NCBI GenBank assembly: GCA_934667125.1
Contig: CAKULF010000001.1
Span: forward strand, 62,001 to 126,000
DNA from: an uncultured Candidatus Melainabacteria bacterium
Lineage (GTDB): Bacteria; Cyanobacteriota; Vampirovibrionia; Gastranaerophilales; Gastranaerophilaceae
Direction: 5' to 3'
Length of the DNA stretch: 64,000 bases
Part shown: piece after piece, positions 14,391 through 22,477 of the stretch
Numbering within the stretch: the first letter of the stretch is position 1
Layout: each line of letters begins with the position of its first letter
Made by a program: the position numbers and the translations under genes
Notes under the pieces: model-generated
Database searches by the model: none
Told to the model about the DNA's origin: nothing
What the model saw: the letters and a program-made list of their open reading frames with translations, nothing else

Positions 14391-15386
14391 ATGTCATTAG
14401 TAGGTAATACTTATTTAACTTTAAAAGACAAATTTGCCCAAAAAGAAGATGGCAAAATCGCTACAGCTATTGTTGATATGCTTGCAACATCAAATGCTTT
14501 AATTGAAGACGCTGTAGTTAGAGAATGTAATGAGGGTTCAACTCATAAAACAACTGTTAGAAACGGGCTTCCCGAAGTTGAATTTAGAAAATTCTATCAA
14601 GGTGTTAACTGTTCAAAAGGTGAATACACTCAAATCACAGACTCAACTGGGATGTTAGAAGTTTATTCTCAAGTTGATAAATCATTAGCAGATTTAGAGG
14701 GCGACACTCAACAATTTAGAATGAATGAAGCTCAAGCGTTTTTAGAATCAATGAATAATACAGTTCAAGAAAACATTTTCTATGGTTCAAAAGCAACTAA
14801 TCCTGCTGGTTTTGACGGTTTATCAGTAAGATATAATAAAATTTCAACCGACACAAAATCAATCGGCTATAGAGTGCTTGATGCAGGCGGCACAGGCAGC
14901 GATAATACTTCCATTTGGTTTATCACTTGGGGAGATTTACATACTCATTTGTTATATCCAAAAGGTTCTCAAATGGGCTTAAATCATACCGATAAAGGCG
15001 CTCAAACAGCAACAGATAACAATGGAAATATGTATGAAGTTTATAGAGATCATTTTAAATGGGATATTGGTTTAACTGTTAGAGATTTTCGCTCAACTGC
15101 TCGTATTGCTAATATTGATGTTACTAAATTAGATACGCAAGACGCTGCCGATTTATTGAAACTAATGGTTAGCGCTTATCATAGGATTAAACGATTTGCA
15201 AAAACAGGTAACACTGTTATTTATTGCAATGAAACTATTGAAACATACTTGCATTTCCAAGCTATGAATAAAGCAAACGTTAAATTATCGGTTGATGAAG
15301 CTATGGGACGTCCTGTGGTTAATTTCTTGGGTATCCCGATAAAATGTGTTGATCAAATTAGAAATAATGAAAAGAAAGTAGGTTAA
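14391..15386 (+). CDS. phage major capsid protein
   Basis: A 331-residue protein in the capsid position after the scaffold, with a strong AAGGAGGAAAA ribosome site, as expected for the most abundant virion protein. The start (MSLVGNTYLTLKDKF) and segments such as TGMLEVYSQVDKSLADLEGD and NPAGFDGLSVRYN resemble the HK97-fold capsid proteins of gut podoviruses, whose N-terminal helix and E-loop region run through this stretch. It ends one base before the cement-protein gene. Confidence 0.85.
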   Translation: MSLVGNTYLTLKDKFAQKEDGKIATAIVDMLATSNALIEDAVVRECNEGSTHKTTVRNGLPEVEFRKFYQGVNCSKGEYTQITDSTGMLEVYSQVDKSLADLEGDTQQFRMNEAQAFLESMNNTVQENIFYGSKATNPAGFDGLSVRYNKISTDTKSIGYRVLDAGGTGSDNTSIWFITWGDLHTHLLYPKGSQMGLNHTDKGAQTATDNNGNMYEVYRDHFKWDIGLTVRDFRSTARIANIDVTKLDTQDAADLLKLMVSAYHRIKRFAKTGNTVIYCNETIETYLHFQAMNKANVKLSVDEAMGRPVVNFLGIPIKCVDQIRNNEKKVG

Positions 15387-15387
15387 A

Positions 15388-15774
15388 ATGTTACTTGATA
15401 GTCAAAATTTATTCTCAGATGACCAAGCTATAACAACGTCAGCTGATTCAGATAATATTATTAAATTTTCAAAAGGCGATATTTCTTATCTTCCTTTTCT
15501 TGTTCAAGTTACAAAAGCTTTTAGCGCTTTAACAAGTTTGAAAATCAGTGTTGTAACAAGCGAAAGCGAGGATTTTTCTTCTTCAACAACACTAGTTGAA
15601 GCAACAAAACCAGTAGCAGAACTTGTTGAGGGCGCTAAATTTCCTTTTTCTCATATTCCTAAAGGCAATTTAGGTTATATGAAATTAACTTACACAGTTG
15701 AGGGAACTAGTGAAACAACAGGTAAAATCACAGCCGGAGTTGTTTTAAATAATGATATAGAATACACTGAATAG
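15388..15774 (+). CDS. Bbp16-like capsid cement protein
   Basis: A 128-residue beta-rich protein directly after the capsid gene. It starts MLLDSQNLFSDDQAIT, the typical beginning of the Bbp16 family, which decorates and stabilises the head of Bordetella phage BPP-1 and relatives. The rest is a series of short strands with Gly turns ending VLNNDIEYTE. A terminator-like hairpin follows, so late head genes may be separated here from the tail module. Confidence 0.7.
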   Translation: MLLDSQNLFSDDQAITTSADSDNIIKFSKGDISYLPFLVQVTKAFSALTSLKISVVTSESEDFSSSTTLVEATKPVAELVEGAKFPFSHIPKGNLGYMKLTYTVEGTSETTGKITAGVVLNNDIEYTE

Positions 15775-15782
15775 TCTGTTGT

Positions 15783-15810
15783 GCTAGTGGCTTTTTGCCA
15801 CTAGCTTTTT
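15783..15810 (+). terminator. intrinsic terminator between head and tail modules
   Basis: GCTAGTGGC (15783-15791), loop TTTTT, GCCACTAGC (15797-15805), then TTTTT. It probably lets capsid genes be expressed above the downstream tail genes through partial termination. Confidence 0.85.
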
Positions 15811-15823
15811 ATAAGGAGAAATT

Positions 15824-16330
15824 ATGTGCGCACCAACACAACTTTATACGGGTTTATCAGGCGCAATCGGTCTTGTTAGCTCAATAGCAAAAGATAAACG
15901 GGATGAAAAAATAAGTGAATATAAAACTCAAATAGCAATAAATAATGTTGAAAATAATAAACTTTTAGCAAGTCAACAAGTTCAACAAGGGGTAGAATCC
16001 GCTCGTCAAACAAAGATTAAGGGCTTGAATGCTGCAGCAACTCAAATGGCGAAAAATGCTTCAAACGGTTTTGATATGAATTCAATGACAAGTATCTATA
16101 ATATTGATGATATCTATAATTCAGCCGACTCTGAAGCAAATTCAACAAAAGAAGAATATCTTTTAAAAGCCCAAAACTATATTAACAGCGCAAATAATCA
16201 GATTTTATCTTTAAATGTATCAAATGAAACAAATTCGACAAATCGATTTTTAACAGGAATGAATTATTTGGGCTCGGCGACTAAAGTTGCTGAGAATTGG
16301 TCTAAGGAGAACAATAACCGTGGCATCTAG
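15824..16330 (+). CDS. probable internal virion (DNA ejection) protein
   Basis: A 168-residue protein beginning MCAPTQLYTGLSGAIGLVSSIA, with a Gly/Ala-rich hydrophobic start and a long helical, Gln/Asn-rich body. Its size, position before the tail tube genes and low-complexity helix suggest a T7 gp14-like internal virion protein. It could also be another ejection protein. The ribosome site is TAAGGAGAAATT. The stop overlaps the GTG start of the next gene by 11 nt. Confidence 0.5.
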   Translation: MCAPTQLYTGLSGAIGLVSSIAKDKRDEKISEYKTQIAINNVENNKLLASQQVQQGVESARQTKIKGLNAAATQMAKNASNGFDMNSMTSIYNIDDIYNSADSEANSTKEEYLLKAQNYINSANNQILSLNVSNETNSTNRFLTGMNYLGSATKVAENWSKENNNRGI

Positions 16331-16907
16331 AATACAAATATATAACATAGCTTTAAATACACTTGGAATTTCAACTCCGGTTGAAAATATAAACATTAAA
16401 GACAATAAAATTATTTTATTAAATAACTATTATGATTTAGCAAAAGACTATGTCTTAAGGGATTTTGATTGGAATTTTGCTTCAACTTTTAGAGAATTAT
16501 CCTTAAAATCAAGCGAAAATATCGGCGAATATAAATATTCTTATAGTTATCCGAACAATTGCTTGTGCGCTAGAAATATTTTTCAAAAAGATAATTTTGT
16601 TCTTCAAAAATTCATTGTTTCAACTTTGATTGACGAGGAAAAAGTTATTCTAACAAACGTTGAAAAGCCAATTTTAAGATATACAAGAAGAATTGATAGA
16701 GAAATATATTTCCCAAGTGAATTTTCAATGGCTCTATCTTATTATTTGGCAGCGCTTACAGCTAATGTTTTAACGGGAAATAACCAAAAAGGCGAATTGG
16801 CGTATGAAAAATATAAATCAGTTTTAAAACACGCTAAAATGCTTAATGCTCAAGAGGGTGCAGATTATATTTATGATGACACTACATATTTAGATACAAG
16901 AGGTTAA
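16320..16907 (+). CDS. T7 gp11-like tail tubular protein A
   Basis: A 195-residue protein from the GTG at 16320, chosen because AAGGAG lies about 9 nt upstream and the longer frame lies inside the previous gene. The sequence RIQIYNIALNTLGI and DYVLRDFDWNFASTFREL is characteristic of podovirus tail tubular protein A (adaptor ring below the portal): helical N-terminus, then LRDxxWxFA. It is followed after one base by the tubular protein B gene. Confidence 0.8.
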   Translation: MASRIQIYNIALNTLGISTPVENINIKDNKIILLNNYYDLAKDYVLRDFDWNFASTFRELSLKSSENIGEYKYSYSYPNNCLCARNIFQKDNFVLQKFIVSTLIDEEKVILTNVEKPILRYTRRIDREIYFPSEFSMALSYYLAALTANVLTGNNQKGELAYEKYKSVLKHAKMLNAQEGADYIYDDTTYLDTRG

Positions 16908-16908
16908 T

Positions 16909-18963
16909 ATGGCTTTTAAAATATGTCAAAATTCTTTTTCAAAAGGGATATTATCCCCAAGTTTGCAAGGAAGAGTTGATTTAGCACAATATTCAAACGG
17001 TTTAAAAAAGTTGAATAATGGAATTATTCTTCAAGAAGGATGTGTCATAAATCGCTCGGGGCTTGAATATGTTGGGAAATGCAAATATCCTGATAAAAAA
17101 ACTCGCTTAATTCCTTTTATTTTTGGATTGGATGAAAATTATATTATAGAATTTGGCGATAAATATTTGCGATTTATTAAAGATGGCGGATATTTGCTGG
17201 GTGATGACGGACAAATATTGGAATTAACAAGCCCATACACGGAAGATGAGCTTGGCGAAATTGATTATGTTCAACAATTAAATACTATGACTCTTGTTCA
17301 TAAAAATCATATAATCCAAGAATTAACAAGAACGACTTCAAATTGGCAAATAAAAGAAATCACTATAGCGCCATCGATAAATCCGCCAACTAATTTAACT
17401 ATAAGCTATCAGGGCGATATTAAAACTAATACAAAGACTTATAGCTATGTTGTTTGTTCAGTTCATAAAAAGACAAACGAAGAAAGCCACAGAAGTGCTG
17501 TGGTTTCGGTTGTAGCGCATAAAGAGGCATATTGGACAACATCGGAATATGTTACTTTGGATTGGAATGGCGTAACTGACGCTGTTGAATATAATATTTA
17601 TAAATCGGTCAACGGAATATTTGGTTATGTTGGAACTTCAAGCACTACAAGCTTTGTTGATGATAATATTGACCCTGATTTAACAACGACCGCTCCAATT
17701 TATGTTAATCCTTTTGAAAAGGAAAATCCGTCTTGCGTTTCGATTTTTCAGCAAAGAAAGGTTTATGCCTCGTCATCTCTTTCTCCTCAAACGATTTGGG
17801 CAAGCCAAAGCGGATGTGATAATAATTTTAATATTTCTCGCCCGTTGCTTGCAATTAACTCTATTGAGATGACGATGTGTGATAATGTCGCTTCAAAAAT
17901 CCAATATCTTCTTCCTTTTGATGATTTAATTGCACTAACTACCAATTCAGAATGGGCTATAAACGGTTCAGATGGCGTGTTTAGTGCCAATCCTGCTCCT
18001 GTTGCTAATTTACAATCTTATTATGGAAGTGCAAAGATTAAACCAGTTGTATCAGGCTCTATGGTTATTTTTGTTCAATCGGGCGGAAATATAGTTAGGG
18101 ATTTAGGCTATAATTATCTTTCTGATTCTTATGATGGCGAAGAGTTGTCTTTGTTTGCAAGTCATCTTTTTGAGGATAAAAAAATTGTTTCAATGGCTTA
18201 TGCTAAAGAGCCTTATCGGATTTTGTGGTGCGTTATGGATGATGGAACTTTGTGCGCTTTAACATATAATCCGACTCAAAAAATTGCTTGTTGGCATACG
18301 CATTCAACCAAAGGCAAATTTGAAGATGTTTGCACAATTCGAGAAAATAACACGGATATTTGCTATTTTGTTGTTAAAAGAACGATAAATGGAGAGGATG
18401 TTAAATATATTGAGCGTTTCAAGCAAAGGAGCTATAAATCGGTTGAGGATAGTTTTTTATTAGATTGCGCCATTAAGACTGAATTTGATAATAAAGTTTC
18501 GCATATTTCGGGTTTAATTCATCTTAAAGGCGAAAAAGTAATGGTTTTAGCGGATTGCGGGGTTATTGAAGATGTTTTGGTTGATGAAAATGGCGAAATA
18601 AATCTTCCTTATGAAGCTAAAAGCATTCTTGTGGGGTTGCCGTTTGAATTTGAGCTTGAAACATTGAATATAGAGGGCGAAAACACATTTGGACTTAAGA
18701 AAATTGTAAATAGTATTGAAGTTAAAATTTTAAATTCCAGAGAAGACTTTTTTATTAAAAATGATGATGAGTCGCTTGCGCAAAACTATCGAAGTTTAGA
18801 TAGTATCAATAATTCGGCTAAATTATTTACGAAAACGGTTAAATTTACGCCTTTGGGTGAATCGAGCGAAGAAAAAAGCATTAAAATCATTCAAAAATAC
18901 CCTCTTCCGCTTAATATAATTGCAATAAATTGTTCTATGACTCTTGAAGATAATAACGGTTAG
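16909..18963 (+). CDS. T7 gp12-like tail tubular protein B
   Basis: A 684-residue nozzle protein. The start MAFKICQNSFSKGILSPSLQGRVDLAQYSNGL is typical of the family (NF..G.lSP.l.GR.Dl..Y..g...l.N), followed by GCVINRSGLEYVG and LIPFIFGLDENYIIEFG. An inserted fibronectin-III-like stretch (about 155-270, PPTNLTISYQG and DAVEYNIYKSVNG) is the common insert of these nozzles. It appears complete. It sits 3 nt before the GNAT-like gene. Confidence 0.88.
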   Translation: MAFKICQNSFSKGILSPSLQGRVDLAQYSNGLKKLNNGIILQEGCVINRSGLEYVGKCKYPDKKTRLIPFIFGLDENYIIEFGDKYLRFIKDGGYLLGDDGQILELTSPYTEDELGEIDYVQQLNTMTLVHKNHIIQELTRTTSNWQIKEITIAPSINPPTNLTISYQGDIKTNTKTYSYVVCSVHKKTNEESHRSAVVSVVAHKEAYWTTSEYVTLDWNGVTDAVEYNIYKSVNGIFGYVGTSSTTSFVDDNIDPDLTTTAPIYVNPFEKENPSCVSIFQQRKVYASSSLSPQTIWASQSGCDNNFNISRPLLAINSIEMTMCDNVASKIQYLLPFDDLIALTTNSEWAINGSDGVFSANPAPVANLQSYYGSAKIKPVVSGSMVIFVQSGGNIVRDLGYNYLSDSYDGEELSLFASHLFEDKKIVSMAYAKEPYRILWCVMDDGTLCALTYNPTQKIACWHTHSTKGKFEDVCTIRENNTDICYFVVKRTINGEDVKYIERFKQRSYKSVEDSFLLDCAIKTEFDNKVSHISGLIHLKGEKVMVLADCGVIEDVLVDENGEINLPYEAKSILVGLPFEFELETLNIEGENTFGLKKIVNSIEVKILNSREDFFIKNDDESLAQNYRSLDSINNSAKLFTKTVKFTPLGESSEEKSIKIIQKYPLPLNIIAINCSMTLEDNNG

Positions 18964-18966
18964 AAT

Positions 18967-19458
18967 ATGTTGAAATATGCGCCTTTAACTCGGTCATGTT
19001 TGGCTGATTTTTTAAAAAATTTAAGAAAAGAAGATTTAGAAGAGCTTAAATATCATTTTAAGGAGGAATTTGAGGAAAAATTCATTGATTTGTGCCTCCA
19101 AAATGAAAAATATAGTTATTTACTTGTTGATGATAATAATTTGCCGGTTGCTCTTGGTGGAGTTGTTAAAATCGATTGTAGCTGGCTTAAAATTGGTCAA
19201 ATTTGGTTATTATCAACAAATGATTTTTATAAATATAAAAAGTCTGTGTTGTCTTGCGTTTTAGATAAAATTTCAAAATTTAAGCAAGAATATGATTTTT
19301 TATATAATTACATCTATTTTACTAATTTCAATTCAGACGCTTGGCTTAAAAAAGTTGGTTTTAAGTTTGTTGAATTGAAAAATGAAAAATTCAAATTATT
19401 TTACTTTACAAACAAAAAAGGAGAAAAAATTGATATACGACGTTTTGCCTGTAAATAA
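18967..19458 (+). CDS. GNAT-like phage protein (position of T7 gp13-type internal virion protein)
   Basis: A 163-residue protein starting MLKYAPLTRSCLADFLKNLRKEDLEEL. The middle YSYLLVDDNNLPVALGGVV and the final KKVGFKFVEL are reminiscent of GNAT folds, which are known in podoviral small virion proteins found between the nozzle and fibre genes. No acetyl-CoA loop (Q/RxxGxG/A) is evident, so enzymatic activity is doubtful. It overlaps the fibre gene start at 19430. Confidence 0.6.
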   Translation: MLKYAPLTRSCLADFLKNLRKEDLEELKYHFKEEFEEKFIDLCLQNEKYSYLLVDDNNLPVALGGVVKIDCSWLKIGQIWLLSTNDFYKYKKSVLSCVLDKISKFKQEYDFLYNYIYFTNFNSDAWLKKVGFKFVELKNEKFKLFYFTNKKGEKIDIRRFACK

Positions 19459-20539
19459 TTATACAGGGAATAATAGCACAACTATGTTTGATTTTAATTT
19501 TTATATTGAAAATGAAAATCAATTAAAAGTTTACATAATCAATTCGGATGATACAACAATAGAGCTTGTTTATGGAAAAGATTATTCTATTAATGAATTT
19601 GGAAATGAAAACGGAAGTTATATAACTTTTCCGCTTGAAAGTTCAACTTATTCGGTTTTGGCTGATAACCAAAATATTTCAATTAATTTATATTTGCCGA
19701 TTTTGCAACAAACGCAATATGAAAACAGCTCTTTATTGAACTTGAATTCCCTTGAATATTCTCTTGATTATCTGACAAGATTAATTCAAATTTTAAGCAG
19801 AAGAATTGAATTATGTATTAAAGTCACAGAGGGAAGCAATTTGACGGCGGATGAGTTGCTTTTGGATATTTATAATAAAGCGGCTCAAGTTGCGCAAAAT
19901 TATAATAATTCATTAATTTCAGCGGAAGAAATCAGAAATAATATCATAATTTCGCAAAATTTAATAACGAATTTGAATAATTTGATTTCTGAAAGTACTG
20001 AAAATATTAAAGATGAGGCGGCAAAACAAATTAACGCTATTAAAAGTACGGGTTTTTATATTGAAAATGGTATTTTGTATTATAAAAACGCTGATGGTAG
20101 TTTTGTTGAATTTATACCGCCAAATTGCGCTACGGTTGAGCAATTAAATAATAAGCTTGATTTAGCTGCTTCTAATCTTGATACTCAAGGCAAAAGTTAC
20201 TTGAGTCGTTTGCCTTTACCTAGCAACAAATATACATCTTTAAACTTAGGTGCTAGTGGCTCAAAATACACCGCTCCTGCAAATGGGTGGTTTGCTTGTG
20301 ATTTTAGCTTAAAGCAAACAAGCGCTAGTGGCGTAATGTGGGGCAAAATGATTAATCAATCCGCAGGCTATGTTGGGGATTTAAAATTTTTTACCAATAC
20401 AACGGAGGGCGAGTACATGACAGCGCTACCTGTTAAAAATGGGGATGTGATATCGATACAATATCAAGCTCCATCTGTATATGTGGCTAGTTGGGAATAT
20501 GGTTTGAGATTTGTGTATGCGGAGGGGGTTAAAGAATAA
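19430..20539 (+). CDS. tail fibre protein
   Basis: A 369-residue protein from the TTG at 19430, which has AAAGGAG about 7 nt upstream; the longer frame starting at 19382 has no ribosome site. The start IYDVLPVNNYTGNNSTTMFDFNFYI and the following DDTTIELVYGKDYSI match the T7 gp17 N-terminal domain that attaches fibres to the tail. A helical shaft (about 120-210) leads to a C-terminal domain (GKSYLSRLPLPSN, YTAPANGWFACDF, WEYGLRFVYAEG) likely to bind the host surface. Host receptor unknown. Confidence 0.8.
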   Translation: MIYDVLPVNNYTGNNSTTMFDFNFYIENENQLKVYIINSDDTTIELVYGKDYSINEFGNENGSYITFPLESSTYSVLADNQNISINLYLPILQQTQYENSSLLNLNSLEYSLDYLTRLIQILSRRIELCIKVTEGSNLTADELLLDIYNKAAQVAQNYNNSLISAEEIRNNIIISQNLITNLNNLISESTENIKDEAAKQINAIKSTGFYIENGILYYKNADGSFVEFIPPNCATVEQLNNKLDLAASNLDTQGKSYLSRLPLPSNKYTSLNLGASGSKYTAPANGWFACDFSLKQTSASGVMWGKMINQSAGYVGDLKFFTNTTEGEYMTALPVKNGDVISIQYQAPSVYVASWEYGLRFVYAEGVKE

Positions 20540-21027
20540 TGTTTATAGCGAAGAACAATGATTTAATAATTTTAGCAAAAGAAACAAGAAGTGAGCTTGA
20601 AAAAGCGCTTGAGTTTATGGTTTTTACGGAAATCGTTGAAACAGAAGAAAAATATGTTTTGGTTAACGGAAAGTATGTTGTTGAAGAGAATGCTGTTGAA
20701 ATTTATAAAAAAGAATTTGAAAAACAATTTATATCAACATCTTTAGGAAATTTTAGGCTCAACCCAAAAGGCTATGCAAATGCTCAGCAAAGCATTGACA
20801 CCATTAATAACATGGTTATGGTTTTGGGCGAATTAAATGATGATTTAGCTAAGATGATTATTTTTTACAAAACTCCCGATTTTGCAAAAGAAGAACAACG
20901 CACGGAAGAATGGCTGATTGCTAATCAATATAATCCAAAACCTATGACAAAAGAGGAATGGCTGGCTTTTTATGTTGAATTTTCAAAATCGTACGCAAGT
21001 AAAGTTTATATAAAAGCAGAAAAATAA
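20539..21027 (+). CDS. phage tail-associated protein, unknown function
   Basis: A 162-residue hydrophilic protein whose ATG overlaps the fibre stop codon. It is mostly helical, with KYVLVNGKYVVEENAVEIYKK and PKPMTKEEWLAFYVEFSKSY. Short genes after the fibre often encode fibre assembly chaperones, which is the best guess from context. The N-terminal RSELEKALEFMVFTEIVETE and the tandem MTKEEWLAFY fit this only loosely. Confidence 0.55.
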   Translation: MFIAKNNDLIILAKETRSELEKALEFMVFTEIVETEEKYVLVNGKYVVEENAVEIYKKEFEKQFISTSLGNFRLNPKGYANAQQSIDTINNMVMVLGELNDDLAKMIIFYKTPDFAKEEQRTEEWLIANQYNPKPMTKEEWLAFYVEFSKSYASKVYIKAEK

Positions 21028-21040
21028 ATGAGGGTTGGGC

Positions 21041-21544
21041 ATGATTTTAAAAGAAGAACTGTTTTTAAAAGAAAAACAATGTATCGTTTATGGCAGACAT
21101 GGTTTAAAAATCAGCTTTAATAATCCCAATCCTGAAGAATGTCTTGCTGATAAAAGCTTAGCAGGTTTATTCGGAAAAGAATTAAAATTTGCGCTAAAGA
21201 AGCCTTTTGTTGTTATTGAAAATATTGAGATTAAAATTGAATATAATAACGATATTTTTACTTTCACTATTCCAAAAGGCTATGACTGGAATGGCGCAAA
21301 TGTTCCTGCTTTTGCGTGGGTTATAATTGGACAGCAAAAAGAGCCTAGATTTAAACTGGCAAGCTGTGTCCACGATTTTCTTTGCGAAAACAAAGAGGTT
21401 ATTGATTATAATAGGTATTTGTCAACTTTGATTTTTGAAACATTGTGTGAATATTTTGGAAGGTTTAATCCTTTTAAAAGATGGGCAATGTTTCATAGTG
21501 TTGATAATTATCAGAAATTCTGTGGATGGAATAAAGGGAAATAG
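21041..21544 (+). CDS. DUF1353-like phage protein
   Basis: A 167-residue protein from the ATG at 21041 (GAGGGTTGGG upstream); a TTG at 21035 is the alternative. The core GYDWNGANVPAFAWVIIG and ASCVHDFLCENKEVI is the pattern of the DUF1353 family (WxGxxxP and a following HDxL motif) common in phages near lysis genes. The conserved His/Asp suggest a hydrolase-like site, but the biochemical role is unknown. It ends 2 nt before the next gene. Confidence 0.7.
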   Translation: MILKEELFLKEKQCIVYGRHGLKISFNNPNPEECLADKSLAGLFGKELKFALKKPFVVIENIEIKIEYNNDIFTFTIPKGYDWNGANVPAFAWVIIGQQKEPRFKLASCVHDFLCENKEVIDYNRYLSTLIFETLCEYFGRFNPFKRWAMFHSVDNYQKFCGWNKGK

Positions 21545-21546
21545 AA

Positions 21547-21768
21547 GTGAATTACGAGTTAATTGCAATACTTGTGACGGTTGTAATTCAGGCGTTATAT
21601 GTTTGCTATAAATTGGGGCAAATGTCTGAAAAGCTTCTTGATTTAGAGAAAAAGCAAGATAGACACAATAATTTGATTGAAAGAATGGTAACGGTTGAAC
21701 AATCAATTAAATCAGCACACAAAAGGATAGATGATTTAAAAGAGGCAGCAGATGAACATATCAGATAA
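21547..21768 (+). CDS. holin-like or XhlA-like small membrane protein
   Basis: A 73-residue protein with a GTG start. One N-terminal membrane helix (about residues 4-22, LIAILVTVVIQALYVCYKLG) is followed by a charged coiled coil rich in Glu, Lys and Gln. This topology and the overlap with the endolysin gene (17 nt) fit a class III holin, an XhlA-type lysis protein or a spanin-like accessory. Confidence 0.6.
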   Translation: MNYELIAILVTVVIQALYVCYKLGQMSEKLLDLEKKQDRHNNLIERMVTVEQSIKSAHKRIDDLKEAADEHIR

Positions 21769-22165
21769 CGGAATAAAATTAATAAAAAAATTTGAAGGCT
21801 GTAGATTGTCTGCATACAAGTGTCCTGCCGGGGTTTGGACAATTGGTTATGGACATACGAAAAATGTTAAACAAGGGCAAAAAATAACTCAAAATGTTGC
21901 TGATAATTATTTAAAGGATGATTTAAAGATTTTTGAAGCTTATGTAAAAAATAATTTAGCGCATTATAAACTAAATCAAAATCAATTTGACGCTCTTGTA
22001 TCATTCACCTTTAATTGCGGTGTGGCAAATTTAAAAACATTGATTAAAAATAGAAATTTAAAACAAATTGGTGATGCTTTGCTTTTATATAATAAGGCAA
22101 ATGGAAAAACCTTATCGGGCTTGGTTAAGCGAAGACAAGCTGAAAGACAATTATATATTTCATAA
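21752..22165 (+). CDS. GH24 endolysin (T4-type lysozyme)
   Basis: A 137-residue muramidase that cuts the peptidoglycan glycan strand at lysis. The active-site segment FEGCRLSAYKCPAGVWTIGY gives the triad E15-C24-T30, the Glu-Cys-Thr variant of the usual Glu-Asp-Thr. The substrate lobe LNQNQFDALVSFTFNCG follows, and the C-terminus ends GLVKRRQAERQLY. No signal-anchor is present, so release depends on the upstream holin-like protein. It is the last gene of the block and is closed by a terminator. Confidence 0.92.
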   Translation: MNISDNGIKLIKKFEGCRLSAYKCPAGVWTIGYGHTKNVKQGQKITQNVADNYLKDDLKIFEAYVKNNLAHYKLNQNQFDALVSFTFNCGVANLKTLIKNRNLKQIGDALLLYNKANGKTLSGLVKRRQAERQLYIS

Positions 22166-22172
22166 CAAGATT

Positions 22173-22198
22173 AAAGACCCTTTTTAGGGTCTTTTTTT
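22173..22198 (+). terminator. terminator ending the phage block
   Basis: AAAGACCC (22173-22180), loop TTTTTA, GGGTCTTT (22187-22194), T-run to 22198. It sits 7 nt behind the endolysin stop. Confidence 0.92.
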
Positions 22199-22206
22199 AC
22201 ATAAAA

Positions 22207-22233
22207 AAAATGTTTGAAACTTGTTCAAACATT
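22207..22233 (-). terminator. 11-bp inverted repeat with a minus-strand T-run
   Basis: AAATGTTTGAA (22207-22217), loop ACTTG, TTCAAACATTT (22223-22233). The run of A before it gives a T-run on the minus strand, so it could terminate minus-strand transcription. No minus-strand gene is seen in the 240 bp to its right, so the function is uncertain. Confidence 0.4.
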
Positions 22234-22477
22234 TATAAACACGAGGATATCAAGAGAGAGAGTAAAAATATCTGTTTTATAATCCTCTAATTTTATGAAG
22301 ATTTTTTTATTTTCTATTGTTTAGTTTTAATGTCGTTTGTTCTTACTCTTTTATAAAGTATTTTTTATTTCAAAAATTGCCAAATCATTTTCCAATTGTT
22401 AAGAAATATTACAAAAGCTTATGTAAATTTATCTTTACCATCAAGCCAAAACCCTATAAAAATAGTATTATAGCCTT

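Noticed and set aside
22199..22477. Attachment-site repeat of tRNA-His at the right end of the phage block
   Set aside because: No copy of the tRNA 3' end or other direct repeat to the left flank was found by eye.
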